Shown here in pieces: positions 7,775 through 16,369 of a stretch of DNA of 64,000 bases. Each line of letters starts with the position of its first letter. Position 1 is the first letter of the stretch. A model generated the notes under the pieces. That model was not told the origin of the DNA. It was given only the letters and a program-made list of their open reading frames with translations, and searched no databases. Made by a program: the position numbers and the translations under genes. This stretch comes from G963422565 sp963422565 (GTDB taxonomy: Bacteria > Pseudomonadota > Alphaproteobacteria > MPNO01), in the NCBI GenBank assembly GCA_963422565.1, contig OY730228.1, forward strand, positions 2,914,001 through 2,978,000, read 5' to 3'.

Positions 7775-10105
7775 TCAGCTTACGGGCTCGGCAAGCTTGG
7801 CGGGCGAGCCGCGCTCGAGCTTCTTGCGCTTGCCGCCGCGCGGGGGGAGAAATTTGAACTTCAGCCGCCCGCCGTCCAGGCCGATGCGGACGATGCCGCC
7901 CTTGGCGAGCTTCCCGAACAGGAGCTCGTCGGCCAGCGGCGTCTTGATATGGTCCTGGATCACTCGGGCGAGCGGGCGGGCGCCGTAGGTCACGTCATAG
8001 CCGGTCTTGACCAGCCAGTCGCGCGCCTCGGGGGTCAGTTCGATGGCGACGTTGCGGTCCTGGAGCTGGGCCTCGAGCTGGATCACGAACTTGTCGACCA
8101 CGCGGGCGACGATCTCGGCCGGCAGTGCGGCGAACCGGATCGTCTTGTCGAGCCGGTTGCGGAACTCGGGCGAGAACATGCGCTTGATGGCTTCTTCGTC
8201 CTCGCCGACGCGCACTTCCCGCTCGAAGCCGATCGCGGGCTTCGCCAACTCCGCGGCTCCGGCGTTGGTCGTCATGATCAGAATGGCGTTGCGGAAATCC
8301 ACGCTCTTGCCGTTGTGATCGGTGAGTCGCCCGTGATCCATGATCTGGAGCAGGATATTGAACAGATCCGGGTGCGCCTTCTCGATCTCGTCGAGCAGGA
8401 GAACCGCGTGCGGGTGTTGGTCGATGGCGTCCGTCAGAAGCCCGCCCTGGTCGAACCCCACATAGCCCGGCGGCGCGCCGATCAGCCGGGAGACCGAATG
8501 CCGTTCCATATATTCCGACATGTCGAAACGGATCAGCTCGATTCCCATCGTCAGCGCGAGCTGGCGGGCGACCTCGGTCTTGCCGACCCCGGTCGGCCCG
8601 GAGAAGAGATAGCAGCCGATCGGCTTCTCGGGCTCGCGCAGGCCGGCGCGGGCGAGCTTGATCGCCGCGGCCAGCGCCGCGATTGCATCGTCCTGCCCGA
8701 AGACGACCGTCTTCAGGTTTCGCTCGAGCGTCTTGAGCGTCTCCTGATCGTTCCGCGAAACCGATTTGGGCGGGATGCGGGCGATCTTCGCGACCACCGC
8801 CTCGACATCCTTGACGGTGATCAGCTTCTTGCGCCGGCGCTCGGGGAGAAGTTTCTGTGCGGCGCCGACCTCGTCGATGACGTCGATTGCCTTGTCGGGA
8901 AGCTTCCGGTCGTTGATATAGCGCGCGGCGAGCTCGACCGCCGTGCGGATCGCCTCGGCGGTGTAGCGGACCCGGTGATGCTGCTCATAATAGGGCTTCA
9001 GCCCACGCAGAATCTTGACCGCGTCATCGACGGTCGGCTCGACGATATCGATTTTCTGGAAGCGCCGGACCAGCGCCCGGTCCTTCTCGAAATAGGACCG
9101 GAACTCCTTGTAGGTCGTCGAGCCAATGCAGCGCAGCGTCCCGGCCTGCAAGGCCGGCTTGAGCAGGTTGGACGCGTCCATCGAGCCGCCGCTGGTCGCG
9201 CCGGCTCCGATCACCGTGTGGATCTCGTCGATGAACAGGATCGCCCCGTCATGGGCCTCGAGCTCGGCGACCACAGCCTTCAACCGCTCCTCGAAATCGC
9301 CCCGGTAGCGGGTTCCGGCGAGCAGGGCGCCCATGTCGAGGGCGAAGATCGTCGCGTCCCGGAGGATGTCGGGCACCTCGTTCTTGACGATGCGCCGCGC
9401 GAGGCCCTCGGCGAGGGCGGTCTTGCCGACCCCCGAATCGCCGACGAAAAGCGGGTTGTTCTTGGTCCGCCGGCACAGCACCTGGATCGTGCGCTCGATC
9501 TCGGCCTCGCGGCCGATCAGGGGATCCACCTTCCCCGCCTCGGCCTTGCGATTGAGATCGACGCAGTAGGCGGCGAGCGCCTCGTTGGCCGATTTTTCGG
9601 GCTTTTCGGCGGCGTTCTCGTCGCCGCCCCGGCGTTCGGCCCCCTGCACGGTCTGGCTCTCGGACCGGCCGGGCACCTTGGCGATGCCATGCGAGATATA
9701 GTTCACTGCGTCGAAGCGCGACATGTCCTGCTCGTGCAGATAGAAGACCGCGTGCGACTCGGCTTCGGAGAACATCGCGACCAGGACGTTGGCGCCGGTG
9801 ACCTCCTGGCGGCCCGACGACTGGACATGGATCGCCGCCCGCTGGACCACACGCTGGAAGCTCGCCGTCGGCTTCGGGTCCTCGCCGCCGTCGACCGCGA
9901 GGTTCGAGAGCTCGTTGTCCAGATAGCCCTGCAGGTCGTTACCCAACCGCGCAACATCGACGCCGCAGGCGCGCAGAACCGCCACCGCATCCTGATCCTC
10001 GGTCAGCGCCATCAGCAGATGTTCGAGAGTGGCGTATTCGTGATTGCGGTCGTTGGCGAGCGCCAGCGCGCGGTGGAGGCTCTTCTCGAGATTGCGCGAC
10101 AGCAT
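7775..10105 (-). CDS. clpA: ATP-dependent Clp protease ATP-binding subunit ClpA
   Basis: A 776-residue Hsp100 unfoldase that feeds substrates to ClpP. An N-terminal Clp_N repeat domain (about 1-140, start MLSRNLEKSLHRALALAND) binds ClpS. The first AAA module has Walker A GDSGVGKT (about 221) and Walker B ILFIDEIHTVIGAG; the second has GPTGVGKTEV (about 502) and VLLLDEIEKAHPDLFNILLQ. The IGAPPGYVGFDQGG pore segment and the C-terminal D2-small domain identify ClpA rather than ClpB, which would have a long middle coiled coil. The gene lies 6 bases after clpS and is presumably co-transcribed. The C-terminal tail is basic (PPRGGKRKKLERG). Confidence 0.97.
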   Translation of the reverse strand: MLSRNLEKSLHRALALANDRNHEYATLEHLLMALTEDQDAVAVLRACGVDVARLGNDLQGYLDNELSNLAVDGGEDPKPTASFQRVVQRAAIHVQSSGRQEVTGANVLVAMFSEAESHAVFYLHEQDMSRFDAVNYISHGIAKVPGRSESQTVQGAERRGGDENAAEKPEKSANEALAAYCVDLNRKAEAGKVDPLIGREAEIERTIQVLCRRTKNNPLFVGDSGVGKTALAEGLARRIVKNEVPDILRDATIFALDMGALLAGTRYRGDFEERLKAVVAELEAHDGAILFIDEIHTVIGAGATSGGSMDASNLLKPALQAGTLRCIGSTTYKEFRSYFEKDRALVRRFQKIDIVEPTVDDAVKILRGLKPYYEQHHRVRYTAEAIRTAVELAARYINDRKLPDKAIDVIDEVGAAQKLLPERRRKKLITVKDVEAVVAKIARIPPKSVSRNDQETLKTLERNLKTVVFGQDDAIAALAAAIKLARAGLREPEKPIGCYLFSGPTGVGKTEVARQLALTMGIELIRFDMSEYMERHSVSRLIGAPPGYVGFDQGGLLTDAIDQHPHAVLLLDEIEKAHPDLFNILLQIMDHGRLTDHNGKSVDFRNAILIMTTNAGAAELAKPAIGFEREVRVGEDEEAIKRMFSPEFRNRLDKTIRFAALPAEIVARVVDKFVIQLEAQLQDRNVAIELTPEARDWLVKTGYDVTYGARPLARVIQDHIKTPLADELLFGKLAKGGIVRIGLDGGRLKFKFLPPRGGKRKKLERGSPAKLAEPVS

Positions 10106-10111
10106 CGTCGG

Positions 10112-10480
10112 TCACGCCTTCTCGAGCGTGCATTGCAGCGGATGCTGGTGCTGCCGCGCCATGTCCATCACCCGCGCGACCTTGGTCTCCGCGATCTCGT
10201 AGGTGAAGACCCCGCACACCCCCACCCCCTTCTGGTGGACATGCAGCATGATATGGGTGGCCTCTTCATGGGACTTGTTGAAGAAACGCTCGAGGACCAT
10301 CACGACGAACTCCATCGGGGTGTAATCGTCGTTGAGCATGAGCACCTTGTACATCGAAGGCTTCTTGACCCCGGCCTTGGGCTTGACGACGACGCCGGTG
10401 GCGGGCCCCCGGCCCCCCTCGTCGTCGCGCCCGCCGCCCGAGCGGCGGCGAACGAGCGTCGAGTCCTGTCCGTTGATCAT
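10112..10480 (-). CDS. clpS: ATP-dependent Clp protease adaptor ClpS
   Basis: A 122-residue adaptor that binds N-degron residues and delivers them to ClpA. The folded core is clear: YKVLMLNDDYTPMEFVVMVL, FFNKSHEEATHIMLHVHQKG and YEIAETKVARVMDMARQHQH. The acidic DD of the first block and the following hydrophobic residues form the N-degron pocket. About 40 N-terminal residues are a disordered extension (GRDDEGGRGPATG). The ATG is preceded by a good ribosome binding site (GGAGG about 9 bases upstream), and an AT-rich patch (TTTAAATATC at 10502-10511, plus-strand coordinates) is a candidate -10 region. Confidence 0.96.
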   Translation of the reverse strand: MINGQDSTLVRRRSGGGRDDEGGRGPATGVVVKPKAGVKKPSMYKVLMLNDDYTPMEFVVMVLERFFNKSHEEATHIMLHVHQKGVGVCGVFTYEIAETKVARVMDMARQHQHPLQCTLEKA

Positions 10481-10651
10481 GCTGGCGACCTCCGGCGCAG
10501 ATGATATTTAAACCGAGGCCGGGGCGCAAAGCGGTTTCCCGGTCCCCCTCTGCCCGCAGGCACGAAAGCGCCGTGGACATCGACGCCCTCAGCAGCTACC
10601 AAACTCGGAGGCTGCCGGGTTCCCGACGCCCGGACCGCGAGGGAGCGGGCG

Positions 10652-11704
10652 ATGCTCGTCCAACAGACCGGTGTCACCTGCCACGACCGCCGGCGAGCCA
10701 CCCCGGGCTACACCCTGTTCTCTCGGACGCAGACTCGGGACGTCTATCTGATCGACATGGAGGGCGATGTCGTCCATCGCTGGGAGACCGGCGGCGGCTC
10801 GACCCATTTTATCTGTCTTCTCCCCAACGGCAATCTATGGGTCTGCGAACGCGCGGACGATGCACCCTCGATCATGGCCGGCCCCGGCGGGCGCATCCGG
10901 GAATATGGCTGGGACGGCAGAATCGTCTGGGAGCATCTCGACCGGATGCAGCATCACGACGCCCGGAGGCTGGCGAACGGCGGTGCGGTCTATATCGCCT
11001 GGGAGCGGCTCGACGCGGACCAGGCGAGACAGGTCCGCGGCGGCGTACCCGGCACCGAACCCGCCGACGGAATGCTCGGCGAGGTGGTCCGCGAGGTCGA
11101 CGCCCGTGGCGACCCGGTCTGGGAGTGGCGGCTCGCCGAGTGCGGGCTGGATCGCTATCCGATCCACCGCAACGCGCCGCGGGCGATCTACGGCCACGCC
11201 AACGCGATCGACGCACTGCCCGACGGGAACTATCTGGTCAGCTTCAAGACGCTCAACCTGCTCGCCATCATCGACCGGCGGACCGGCAGGGTGACATGGG
11301 AGTTCCAGGACGACGCGCTCGGCGGGCAGCATGATTCCCAGATGATCGACAACGGCAACATCCTGGTCTTCGCCAACGGCGCCTACGCCTCCGACATCCA
11401 GTTCTCGACCGTCTGGGAGATCGCGCCGGCGACCAGGGAGGTCGTCTGGCAGTACAAGGCGAAGCGAAACGCCTGCTCCTTCTACAGCCCGCATATCAGC
11501 GGCTGCCAGCGTCTTCCGAGCGGGAACACCTTGATCTGCGAGGGAGCCAAGGGCGCCGTCTTCGAAGTGACGCCCGATCGCGACGTGGTGTGGGAATATG
11601 TCTGCCCGTTCTGGGGCGCCCACCCGCATCTGGGCGAGATCAACTTCCTGTTCCGCGCCAGGCGCTATGCCGCTGACTCGCCCGAAATCCGCAACCGGGT
11701 CTGA
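10652..11704 (+). CDS. Arylsulfotransferase (ASST)-like beta-propeller protein
   Basis: A 350-residue protein resembling the arylsulfotransferase families (PF05935/PF14269). The repeated pattern of strand pairs followed by a DG or NG turn is visible many times: YTLFSRTQTRDVYLIDMEG, FICLLPNGNLWVCE, DALPDGNYLVSFKTLNLLAI, SQMIDNGNILVFANG, QRLPSGNTLICEG and WEYVCPF. Each unit of about 50 residues would be a propeller blade. No signal peptide is seen, unlike periplasmic AssT, so a cytosolic member or non-catalytic relative is likely. The catalytic-type histidine context is plausible (IYGHANAIDALPDGNYL, HDSQMIDNG) but not proven. First of three genes on the plus strand; the cupin gene follows after 36 bases. 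Confidence 0.75.
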   Translation: MLVQQTGVTCHDRRRATPGYTLFSRTQTRDVYLIDMEGDVVHRWETGGGSTHFICLLPNGNLWVCERADDAPSIMAGPGGRIREYGWDGRIVWEHLDRMQHHDARRLANGGAVYIAWERLDADQARQVRGGVPGTEPADGMLGEVVREVDARGDPVWEWRLAECGLDRYPIHRNAPRAIYGHANAIDALPDGNYLVSFKTLNLLAIIDRRTGRVTWEFQDDALGGQHDSQMIDNGNILVFANGAYASDIQFSTVWEIAPATREVVWQYKAKRNACSFYSPHISGCQRLPSGNTLICEGAKGAVFEVTPDRDVVWEYVCPFWGAHPHLGEINFLFRARRYAADSPEIRNRV

Positions 11705-11740
11705 CACCCCGCCCCGCCATCTCGACCGGGACGACCGAAC

Positions 11741-12397
11741 ATGCCCTATGGCCTCGACCTCTATCACGACCAGTTTACGAGGAACGGCGCCGTCGCGCGG
11801 CCCCTGCCGCCTGCCAACCGGATACTCTATGTCCGCCATGGCGAGGTGCGGATCGACGGCACGGCGCACGGACCCGATTCGGCGCTTTTCGCAAGCGGGA
11901 ATGTGGAGATGTCCGGGATCGCCGATTGGTCCCAGGTCTGGCGCTGGGAGATCGCGCCACCCAACCACGACCCGGTGCTGCTCGACGGGGACGGCCTGTT
12001 GTCGATGCGCCGCATGTCGCGGGTGATCACCAGCCTTGATATGCCGCCCGGCAGCAGTTGGCTGTTCCGCCTCGACCGGATCACCTCGCCGCCGGGGCGC
12101 GTCGCGGACCGGCATCGGCATTCCGGCCCCGGCATCCGTTGCCTGCTGGAAGGAACGTTCAACGTTCAGCAGAATGCGGAATCGATACGGGCATGTGCGC
12201 CGGGCGACCCGTGGTGGGAGACCGGCGAGGACATCGTCGTCGCCTGGGGATCGCGGACGATGCATGCGCGGTTCCTGCGCGGCATGGTGCTGCCGGCCGA
12301 ATGGGTGGGCCGGGTGACCGGCGAGTGGCTGTCCGGCGACAGGACGGCCCGGCGTGGCGACTGGCGTCTCCTCGTCGACCGGATCGTCACCGTCTGA
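11741..12397 (+). CDS. Cupin-domain protein
   Basis: A 218-residue protein with two cupin-like halves. The N-terminal half has RILYVRHGEVRIDGTAHGPDS, a typical small-molecule cupin strand pair; the C-terminal half has VADRHRHSGPGIRCLLEGTFNVQ, where the HRH pair and GxG turn fit the metal-binding cupin motif 1, and WGSRTMHARFLRGMVLP, which fits motif 2. Function is not known; such proteins often act as small oxygenases or isomerases. It lies between the arylsulfotransferase-like gene (36 bases) and the ThDP enzyme (40 bases), so the three likely form one transcription unit and may act on the same compound. Confidence 0.72.
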   Translation: MPYGLDLYHDQFTRNGAVARPLPPANRILYVRHGEVRIDGTAHGPDSALFASGNVEMSGIADWSQVWRWEIAPPNHDPVLLDGDGLLSMRRMSRVITSLDMPPGSSWLFRLDRITSPPGRVADRHRHSGPGIRCLLEGTFNVQQNAESIRACAPGDPWWETGEDIVVAWGSRTMHARFLRGMVLPAEWVGRVTGEWLSGDRTARRGDWRLLVDRIVTV

Positions 12398-12437
12398 TCT
12401 CGGGCGGACGGGGTCGGACAGGAAAGGACGTGGCAGG

Positions 12438-14087
12438 ATGACGGAAACGGCGAACAGGCTCCCCACGCTTACCACCGGCGAGGCGATCGCCAGATCGCTC
12501 GTCCTACACGGGGTCGACACGGTGTTCGGGATCCCGGGCGCGCACATGTACCATTTCAACGACGCGCTGGCGCGGGAGCGCGACCGGATCGCCTTCATCA
12601 CCACGCGCCACGAGCAGGGCGCGGCGCATATGGCGTTCGGCTACGCCAAGTCGACCGGTCGCGCGGGCGTCTACACGGTGGTGCCCGGGCCGGGCGTGCT
12701 CAACTCGGCGGCGGCGCTCAGCATCGCCTACGGCGCCAACACCCCGGTTCTGTGCGTGACCGGGAACATCATGGCGGATCTGATCGGGCGCGGCCGCGGC
12801 CAGCTCCACGAACTGCCGGATCAGCTCGCCACGCTGCGCGGCTTCACGGGTTGGGCGCAGCGCATCGACCATCCGACGGCGGCGCCCCGCCTTGTCGCCG
12901 AGGCCTTCCGCAGTATGTTCGCTGGCCGCATCAGGCCGGCGGCGATCGAGGCGCCCTGGGACGTCTTCGGTCTCGCCGCCCAGGTCGATCTCGCGGTCGA
13001 CCGCAGCACCCCCCCGCCGCCGCCGCCCGATACCGACGCGGTCGCCGCCGCCGCGCGGCTGATCCGCGAGGCGAAGAACCCGTTGATCGTCGTCGGCGCC
13101 GGCGCTCAGCATGCCGCGGAGGAAGTCACCGCGCTGGCCAGGCTCGTTCAGGCCCCGGCGACCAGCTTCCGCAGCGGCAAGGGCGTCGTCTCCAACGACG
13201 ACCCCTACGGCCTTCTATCCGCGGCCGCCTACGAGTACTGGCCCAAATGCGATCTCCTGATCGGCATCGGCAGCCGACTCGAGCTGATCCATTTCCGCTG
13301 GCGCTGGTCGCCCGAGGGCATGAAGACCGTCCGTATCGATATCGACCCCACCGAGTTCGTCCGCATCAGGCCGGATGTCGGCATCGTGACCGATGCGAAG
13401 CTCGGAACCTCGGCCCTGATCGATGCGCTCGAGAAGAGCCTCGACAAGCGCCGATCCAGGGCCGAGGAGTTTCTCGGCTACAGCGCGATCGCGACGGAGA
13501 AGATTTCGGTCGTGCAGCCCCAGATGGCCTTTCTCGATGCGCTTCGGTCCGCCCTGCCCCCGGACGGCTTTTTCGTCGAGGAGATCACCCAGATCGGCTT
13601 CGCCGCCCGTTTTGGCTTCCCCGTCTACGGCCCCCGGCAATACGTGACCTGCGGCTATCAGGACAGTCTGGGCTTCGGGTTCCAAACCGGCCTCGGGGTC
13701 AAGATCGCCAACCCCGGCCGCTGCGTGGTCTCGATCTCCGGCGACGGCGGCTTCATGTTCGGGGTCCAGGAACTGGCGACTGCCGTCCAGCACGGCATCA
13801 ATCTGGTGGCGGTCGTGTTCAACAATGCGAGCTTCGGCAATGTCCGGCGCGATCAGATGACTGTTTTCGACGGGCGGCTGCTTGGCGCCGAACTCGTCAA
13901 CCCGGACTTTGCCGCCATGGCCGAGAGCTTCGGTGCCAAGGGCGTGCGGGCATCGACGCCGGAGGCATTGCGTGCGGCGATCGAGGACGGGTTCAAGGAG
14001 GACGGACCGGTCCTGATCGAGGTGCCGATCGAGCGGGGAAGCGAGGCCTCTCCCTGGCCGTTCACGCACCCCCTGACCGGGCGGTGA
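12438..14087 (+). CDS. Thiamine diphosphate-dependent enzyme, acetolactate synthase (IlvB) family
   Basis: A 549-residue protein with the usual three-domain order of this superfamily: pyrimidine-binding domain (TTGEAIARSLVLHGVDTVFG, with the catalytic-type glutamate in TTRHEQGAAHMAFGYAKSTG), a central domain (AKNPLIVVGAGAQHAAEEV) and the PP-binding domain (ISGDGGFMFG ... VVFNNASFGN, the GDG-NN ThDP motif). The ATG at 12438 is chosen because of the GGAAAGGA site upstream and the conserved start. No small regulatory subunit is present, so it is probably not the biosynthetic acetolactate synthase but a catabolic relative (sulfoacetaldehyde acetyltransferase-, benzoylformate decarboxylase- or oxalyl-CoA decarboxylase-like). 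Substrate unknown. Confidence 0.88.
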   Translation: MTETANRLPTLTTGEAIARSLVLHGVDTVFGIPGAHMYHFNDALARERDRIAFITTRHEQGAAHMAFGYAKSTGRAGVYTVVPGPGVLNSAAALSIAYGANTPVLCVTGNIMADLIGRGRGQLHELPDQLATLRGFTGWAQRIDHPTAAPRLVAEAFRSMFAGRIRPAAIEAPWDVFGLAAQVDLAVDRSTPPPPPPDTDAVAAAARLIREAKNPLIVVGAGAQHAAEEVTALARLVQAPATSFRSGKGVVSNDDPYGLLSAAAYEYWPKCDLLIGIGSRLELIHFRWRWSPEGMKTVRIDIDPTEFVRIRPDVGIVTDAKLGTSALIDALEKSLDKRRSRAEEFLGYSAIATEKISVVQPQMAFLDALRSALPPDGFFVEEITQIGFAARFGFPVYGPRQYVTCGYQDSLGFGFQTGLGVKIANPGRCVVSISGDGGFMFGVQELATAVQHGINLVAVVFNNASFGNVRRDQMTVFDGRLLGAELVNPDFAAMAESFGAKGVRASTPEALRAAIEDGFKEDGPVLIEVPIERGSEASPWPFTHPLTGR

Positions 14088-14578
14088 CCGGGAGGGGGGA
14101 GAGATGACCGGCGCGGGGCGCGCCGACTACCGCGCCTTCGTAGCCGGACCGGACCCGGATCGCCATGGGCGCATCGTCCGGGCGCGAACCCGCCCTCGCC
14201 GCCCGCGCGGGGGGTGGCGCGGGACACGCTGACCGCGTCGGCGGCTGCGGCCGGGCCGTTCGATCTGGCCCGGTGTCAACGCTCGAGGGCGTCGTGTCTG
14301 CGCGCCGCGAAGCGTCCCGCAGACACGACGCCAGGGCAGCCCCTCGTGTAAGCTGGCGTGCAGGCTTCGTACCCGCATGGGGGTCCTCCTTCGGCTGCTT
14401 GTTCACACCGACAGCCTCGGAGACCCCCAACCCCGATTCAAGGCCCGCGTCTCACATCCGTTCTTCGTGGGCCGAAGTCGATCGCAAGACAGAAGAGATC
14501 GATCCAGGTTCTTGATTCCTTCCCGCTGCGGAGATTATCGAAGAGCTATCGGCAACAGTCGAACCAGGAGGAAAAGAG
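14088..14578 (+). other. Gene-poor stretch after the ThDP gene
   Basis: No convincing gene. A 42-codon frame opens at 14104 behind a GGGAGGGGGGAGAG ribosome-binding-like stretch, 16 bases after the ThDP gene stop (start MTGAGRADYRAFVAGPDPD), and ends at 14232. It could be the 5' stub of a fourth operon gene lost by deletion. The rest holds the hairpin at 14288-14332 and then drops in GC towards the small AT-rich island. Confidence 0.5.
14288..14332. repeat. Perfect 15-base inverted repeat
   Basis: Arms GGCGTCGTGTCTGCG (14288-14302) and its exact reverse complement (14318-14332) enclose a 15-base loop. No T-run follows on either strand, so it is not a classical terminator. It marks the transition from the core-like operon to the AT-rich island and could be an operator, a transcript-end structure or a remnant of a mobile element end. 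Confidence 0.75.
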
Positions 14579-14659
14579 ATGGAAATGTCCCGTTTGGCCA
14601 CACTCTCGGCCTTGGCTTTCTGCCAGTCCTTGCCGTATCCGGTTTGGGCAGGCGAGTAA
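14579..14659 (+). CDS. 26-residue leader-like peptide with a strong ribosome binding site
   Basis: AGGAGG at 14566-14571 stands 7 bases before the ATG at 14579, the best Shine-Dalgarno match in this region. The frame reads MEMSRLATLSALAFCQSLPY then PVWAGE and stops at TAA (14657-14659). It looks like a Sec signal peptide (basic start, hydrophobic LATLSALAF core, small residues before a possible VWA-GE cleavage point) without a mature domain. It may be a true micropeptide, an attenuator leader, or the start of a secreted protein cut off by a frameshift; the next frame starts 53 bases downstream in a different phase. Confidence 0.45.
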   Translation: MEMSRLATLSALAFCQSLPYPVWAGE

Positions 14660-14712
14660 GTTTTATTTTGCAGCGTTAAGCATCCTAACGTGCCGAAGTT
14701 AAGAGACAGAAG

Positions 14713-14916
14713 GTGCTAGTGATTACGTCGGATGGGGAGAAAGTTATTGAAAATGAAGGAGAAGATTTAATTGGCTCTATGATAGATAGCATTAGCCATT
14801 TATTTGTCTCGACGATCAACGAGATGACCGATGATGGCTTTGAACCTGTGGGTGGCGTTTCTATTGCACTTGGCTATTGTGGCCCGACAGTATGTCAGGT
14901 CTTGTATGACGACTAG
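14713..14916 (+). CDS. 67-residue hypothetical protein of low GC
   Basis: GTG-initiated frame, acidic, with AT-rich codons (GAA, GAT, TTA, ATT) quite unlike the neighbouring genes, a sign of recent transfer. The product has a helical middle (GSMIDSISHLFVSTINEMTD) and a C-terminal GGVSIALGYCGPTVCQVLYD block with a C-x4-C pair separated by GPTV. I do not recognise the family. In-frame extension upstream is blocked by a TAA at 14686. The ribosome site is weak (GACAGAAG), so it may be translated by coupling to the peptide at 14579 or may not be expressed. Confidence 0.4.
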   Translation: MLVITSDGEKVIENEGEDLIGSMIDSISHLFVSTINEMTDDGFEPVGGVSIALGYCGPTVCQVLYDD

Positions 14917-14984
14917 TCATCTGGAGCTGAAGTAAGTGTCATTATAGGATGTCCATCGGGATTGGATTTGGGAGGTTTCCCCCG

Positions 14985-15245
14985 ATGGCTCGTGGCGTTG
15001 GCCGTCCGCTGGCGGCCTACGAGGCCAAGGTAGCGGCGCGCGCCGGGCGCAAGGGCCGGGCCAAGGGCAAGCGGCCGAAGCCGCCTGGGGGGACGCCGCG
15101 CGGGGACGAGCAGAGCAACCTGAGCGACCCTGACAGCCGGCTGATGCGCAAGAGCAGGAGGCACGAGTTCCGCCCGAGCGGGGCCGGGACAGCGGTGAAG
15201 GAAACCGAGCCCAAAGTCCGACAGACTGATAGGGCATGTTCTTGA
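14985..15245 (+). pseudogene. IS1182-like DDE transposase fragment
   Basis: The frame contains AYEAKVAARAGRKGRAKGKR followed by NLSDPDSRLMRKSRRHEF. This matches the middle of IS1182-family transposases, where a basic linker rich in AAKLAAR and GKKP is followed by the conserved NLTDPDSRIM segment and a YNAQAAV block. Here the YNAQAAV part has already decayed (PSGAGTAV), and both the N-terminal and C-terminal catalytic parts are missing. It is a dead remnant that supports past insertion of foreign DNA between the ThDP operon and the radical SAM gene. Confidence 0.65.
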
Positions 15246-15268
15246 TTTATTCCGAAAGATCCGGCAGT

Positions 15269-16357
15269 ATGCCCCCCATGGAGGCTCCTCTGCCGGAATG
15301 TCCTCGCAAGGGGCGGGGCGCGGTCAGCAACCGCGCCGGACGCTTCGAGCCGCACCAGCGCCATGCGGTCGACGACGGATGGCTGCCGACGGACGAAGAT
15401 CCACCGCCGCTCCGCACCACCGTCACGGCCGACCGCGCGCGCAGCATCCTCACGCGCAACTCCTCGCCAGACCTGCCGTTCGACCGGTCGATCAACCCCT
15501 ATCGCGGCTGCGAGCATGGCTGCGTCTATTGCTTCGCCCGGCCGACCCATGCCTTTCTCGGCCTGTCTCCGGGGCTCGATTTCGAGTCCAGACTTTTCTA
15601 CAAGCCGGATGCGCCCCGGCTTCTCGAGGAGGCGCTGCGCAAGCCCGACTACCGCTGCGCGCCGATCGCGATGGGCACCAACACGGATCCCTACCAGCCG
15701 ATCGAGAGAGAGCTCGGTCTGACCCGGGCGGTCCTGGAGGTGCTGGACCGCTGCAACCACCCGGTCGGCATTGTCACCAAATCGACGCTGGTCCTGCGCG
15801 ATGCCGATATTTTGGGGCGAATGGCCGCGCGTGGGCTCGCGCGGGTGTGCGTGTCGGTGACGACCCTCGATCGGCGGCTCGCGCGCAGGCTGGAGCCGCG
15901 CGCCCCGACCCCGCCGCGGCGGCTCGCTGCGCTGCGCGGCCTGAGCGACGCCGGCATCCCGACCGGCGTGATGGTCGCGCCGATCGTTCCGGGGCTGACG
16001 GACATGGAGATCGAGGAGATCCTGGAGGCGGCGCGCGCGGCCGGGGCCGGGACCGCCGGACATGTCCTGCTCCGGCTGCCGCTCGAGATCGCCGACCTCT
16101 TCGTCGAATGGCTCGAGGCCCATTATCCGGCGCGGGCGGCGCGTGTGCTGAGCCTGATCCGGCAGACACGCGACGGCGGCCTCTATCAGACGGGCTTCGG
16201 CCTGCGTATGCGCGGATCTGGCCCCTATGCCGAGATGCTGAAGACCCGCTTCGCCCGCGCCTGCCGGCGCCTCGGCTATGCGCCGCGAGGCCCGGCGCTC
16301 GACGGCTCTTCCTTCGTGCCGCCCGTTCGCCAGGGGGACCAGCTCCCGCTTTTGTGA
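15269..16357 (+). CDS. PA0069-family radical SAM protein
   Basis: A 362-residue protein with the radical SAM cluster motif CEHGCVYC (CxxxCxxC), preceded by the family-typical NPYRGC context (SINPYRGCEHGCVYCFARP) and followed by FESRLFYKPDAPRLLEEAL and AMGTNTDPYQPIER. These belong to the Rv2578c/PA0069 group related to spore photoproduct lyase; the reaction is unknown. The start is uncertain: ATGs at 15236, 15269 and 15278 are in frame. I chose 15269 because 15236 extends into the remnant region. rnhB begins 12 bases after the stop, so the two are likely co-transcribed. Confidence 0.88.
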   Translation: MPPMEAPLPECPRKGRGAVSNRAGRFEPHQRHAVDDGWLPTDEDPPPLRTTVTADRARSILTRNSSPDLPFDRSINPYRGCEHGCVYCFARPTHAFLGLSPGLDFESRLFYKPDAPRLLEEALRKPDYRCAPIAMGTNTDPYQPIERELGLTRAVLEVLDRCNHPVGIVTKSTLVLRDADILGRMAARGLARVCVSVTTLDRRLARRLEPRAPTPPRRLAALRGLSDAGIPTGVMVAPIVPGLTDMEIEEILEAARAAGAGTAGHVLLRLPLEIADLFVEWLEAHYPARAARVLSLIRQTRDGGLYQTGFGLRMRGSGPYAEMLKTRFARACRRLGYAPRGPALDGSSFVPPVRQGDQLPLL

Positions 16358-16369
16358 TCGCCGCGCGTC

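Noticed and set aside
7664..10504. Open frame of 946 codons on the plus strand
   Set aside because: Antisense to clpA and clpS, which have full motif sets on the minus strand.
14288..14332. Rho-independent terminator
   Set aside because: The stem is perfect but the loop is 15 bases and no T-run follows on either strand.
14460..14530. Possible tRNA because of a GGTTCTTGATTCC-like stretch
   Set aside because: No acceptor stem or anticodon arm can be folded around it, and the T-loop consensus GTTCGAATC is not met.
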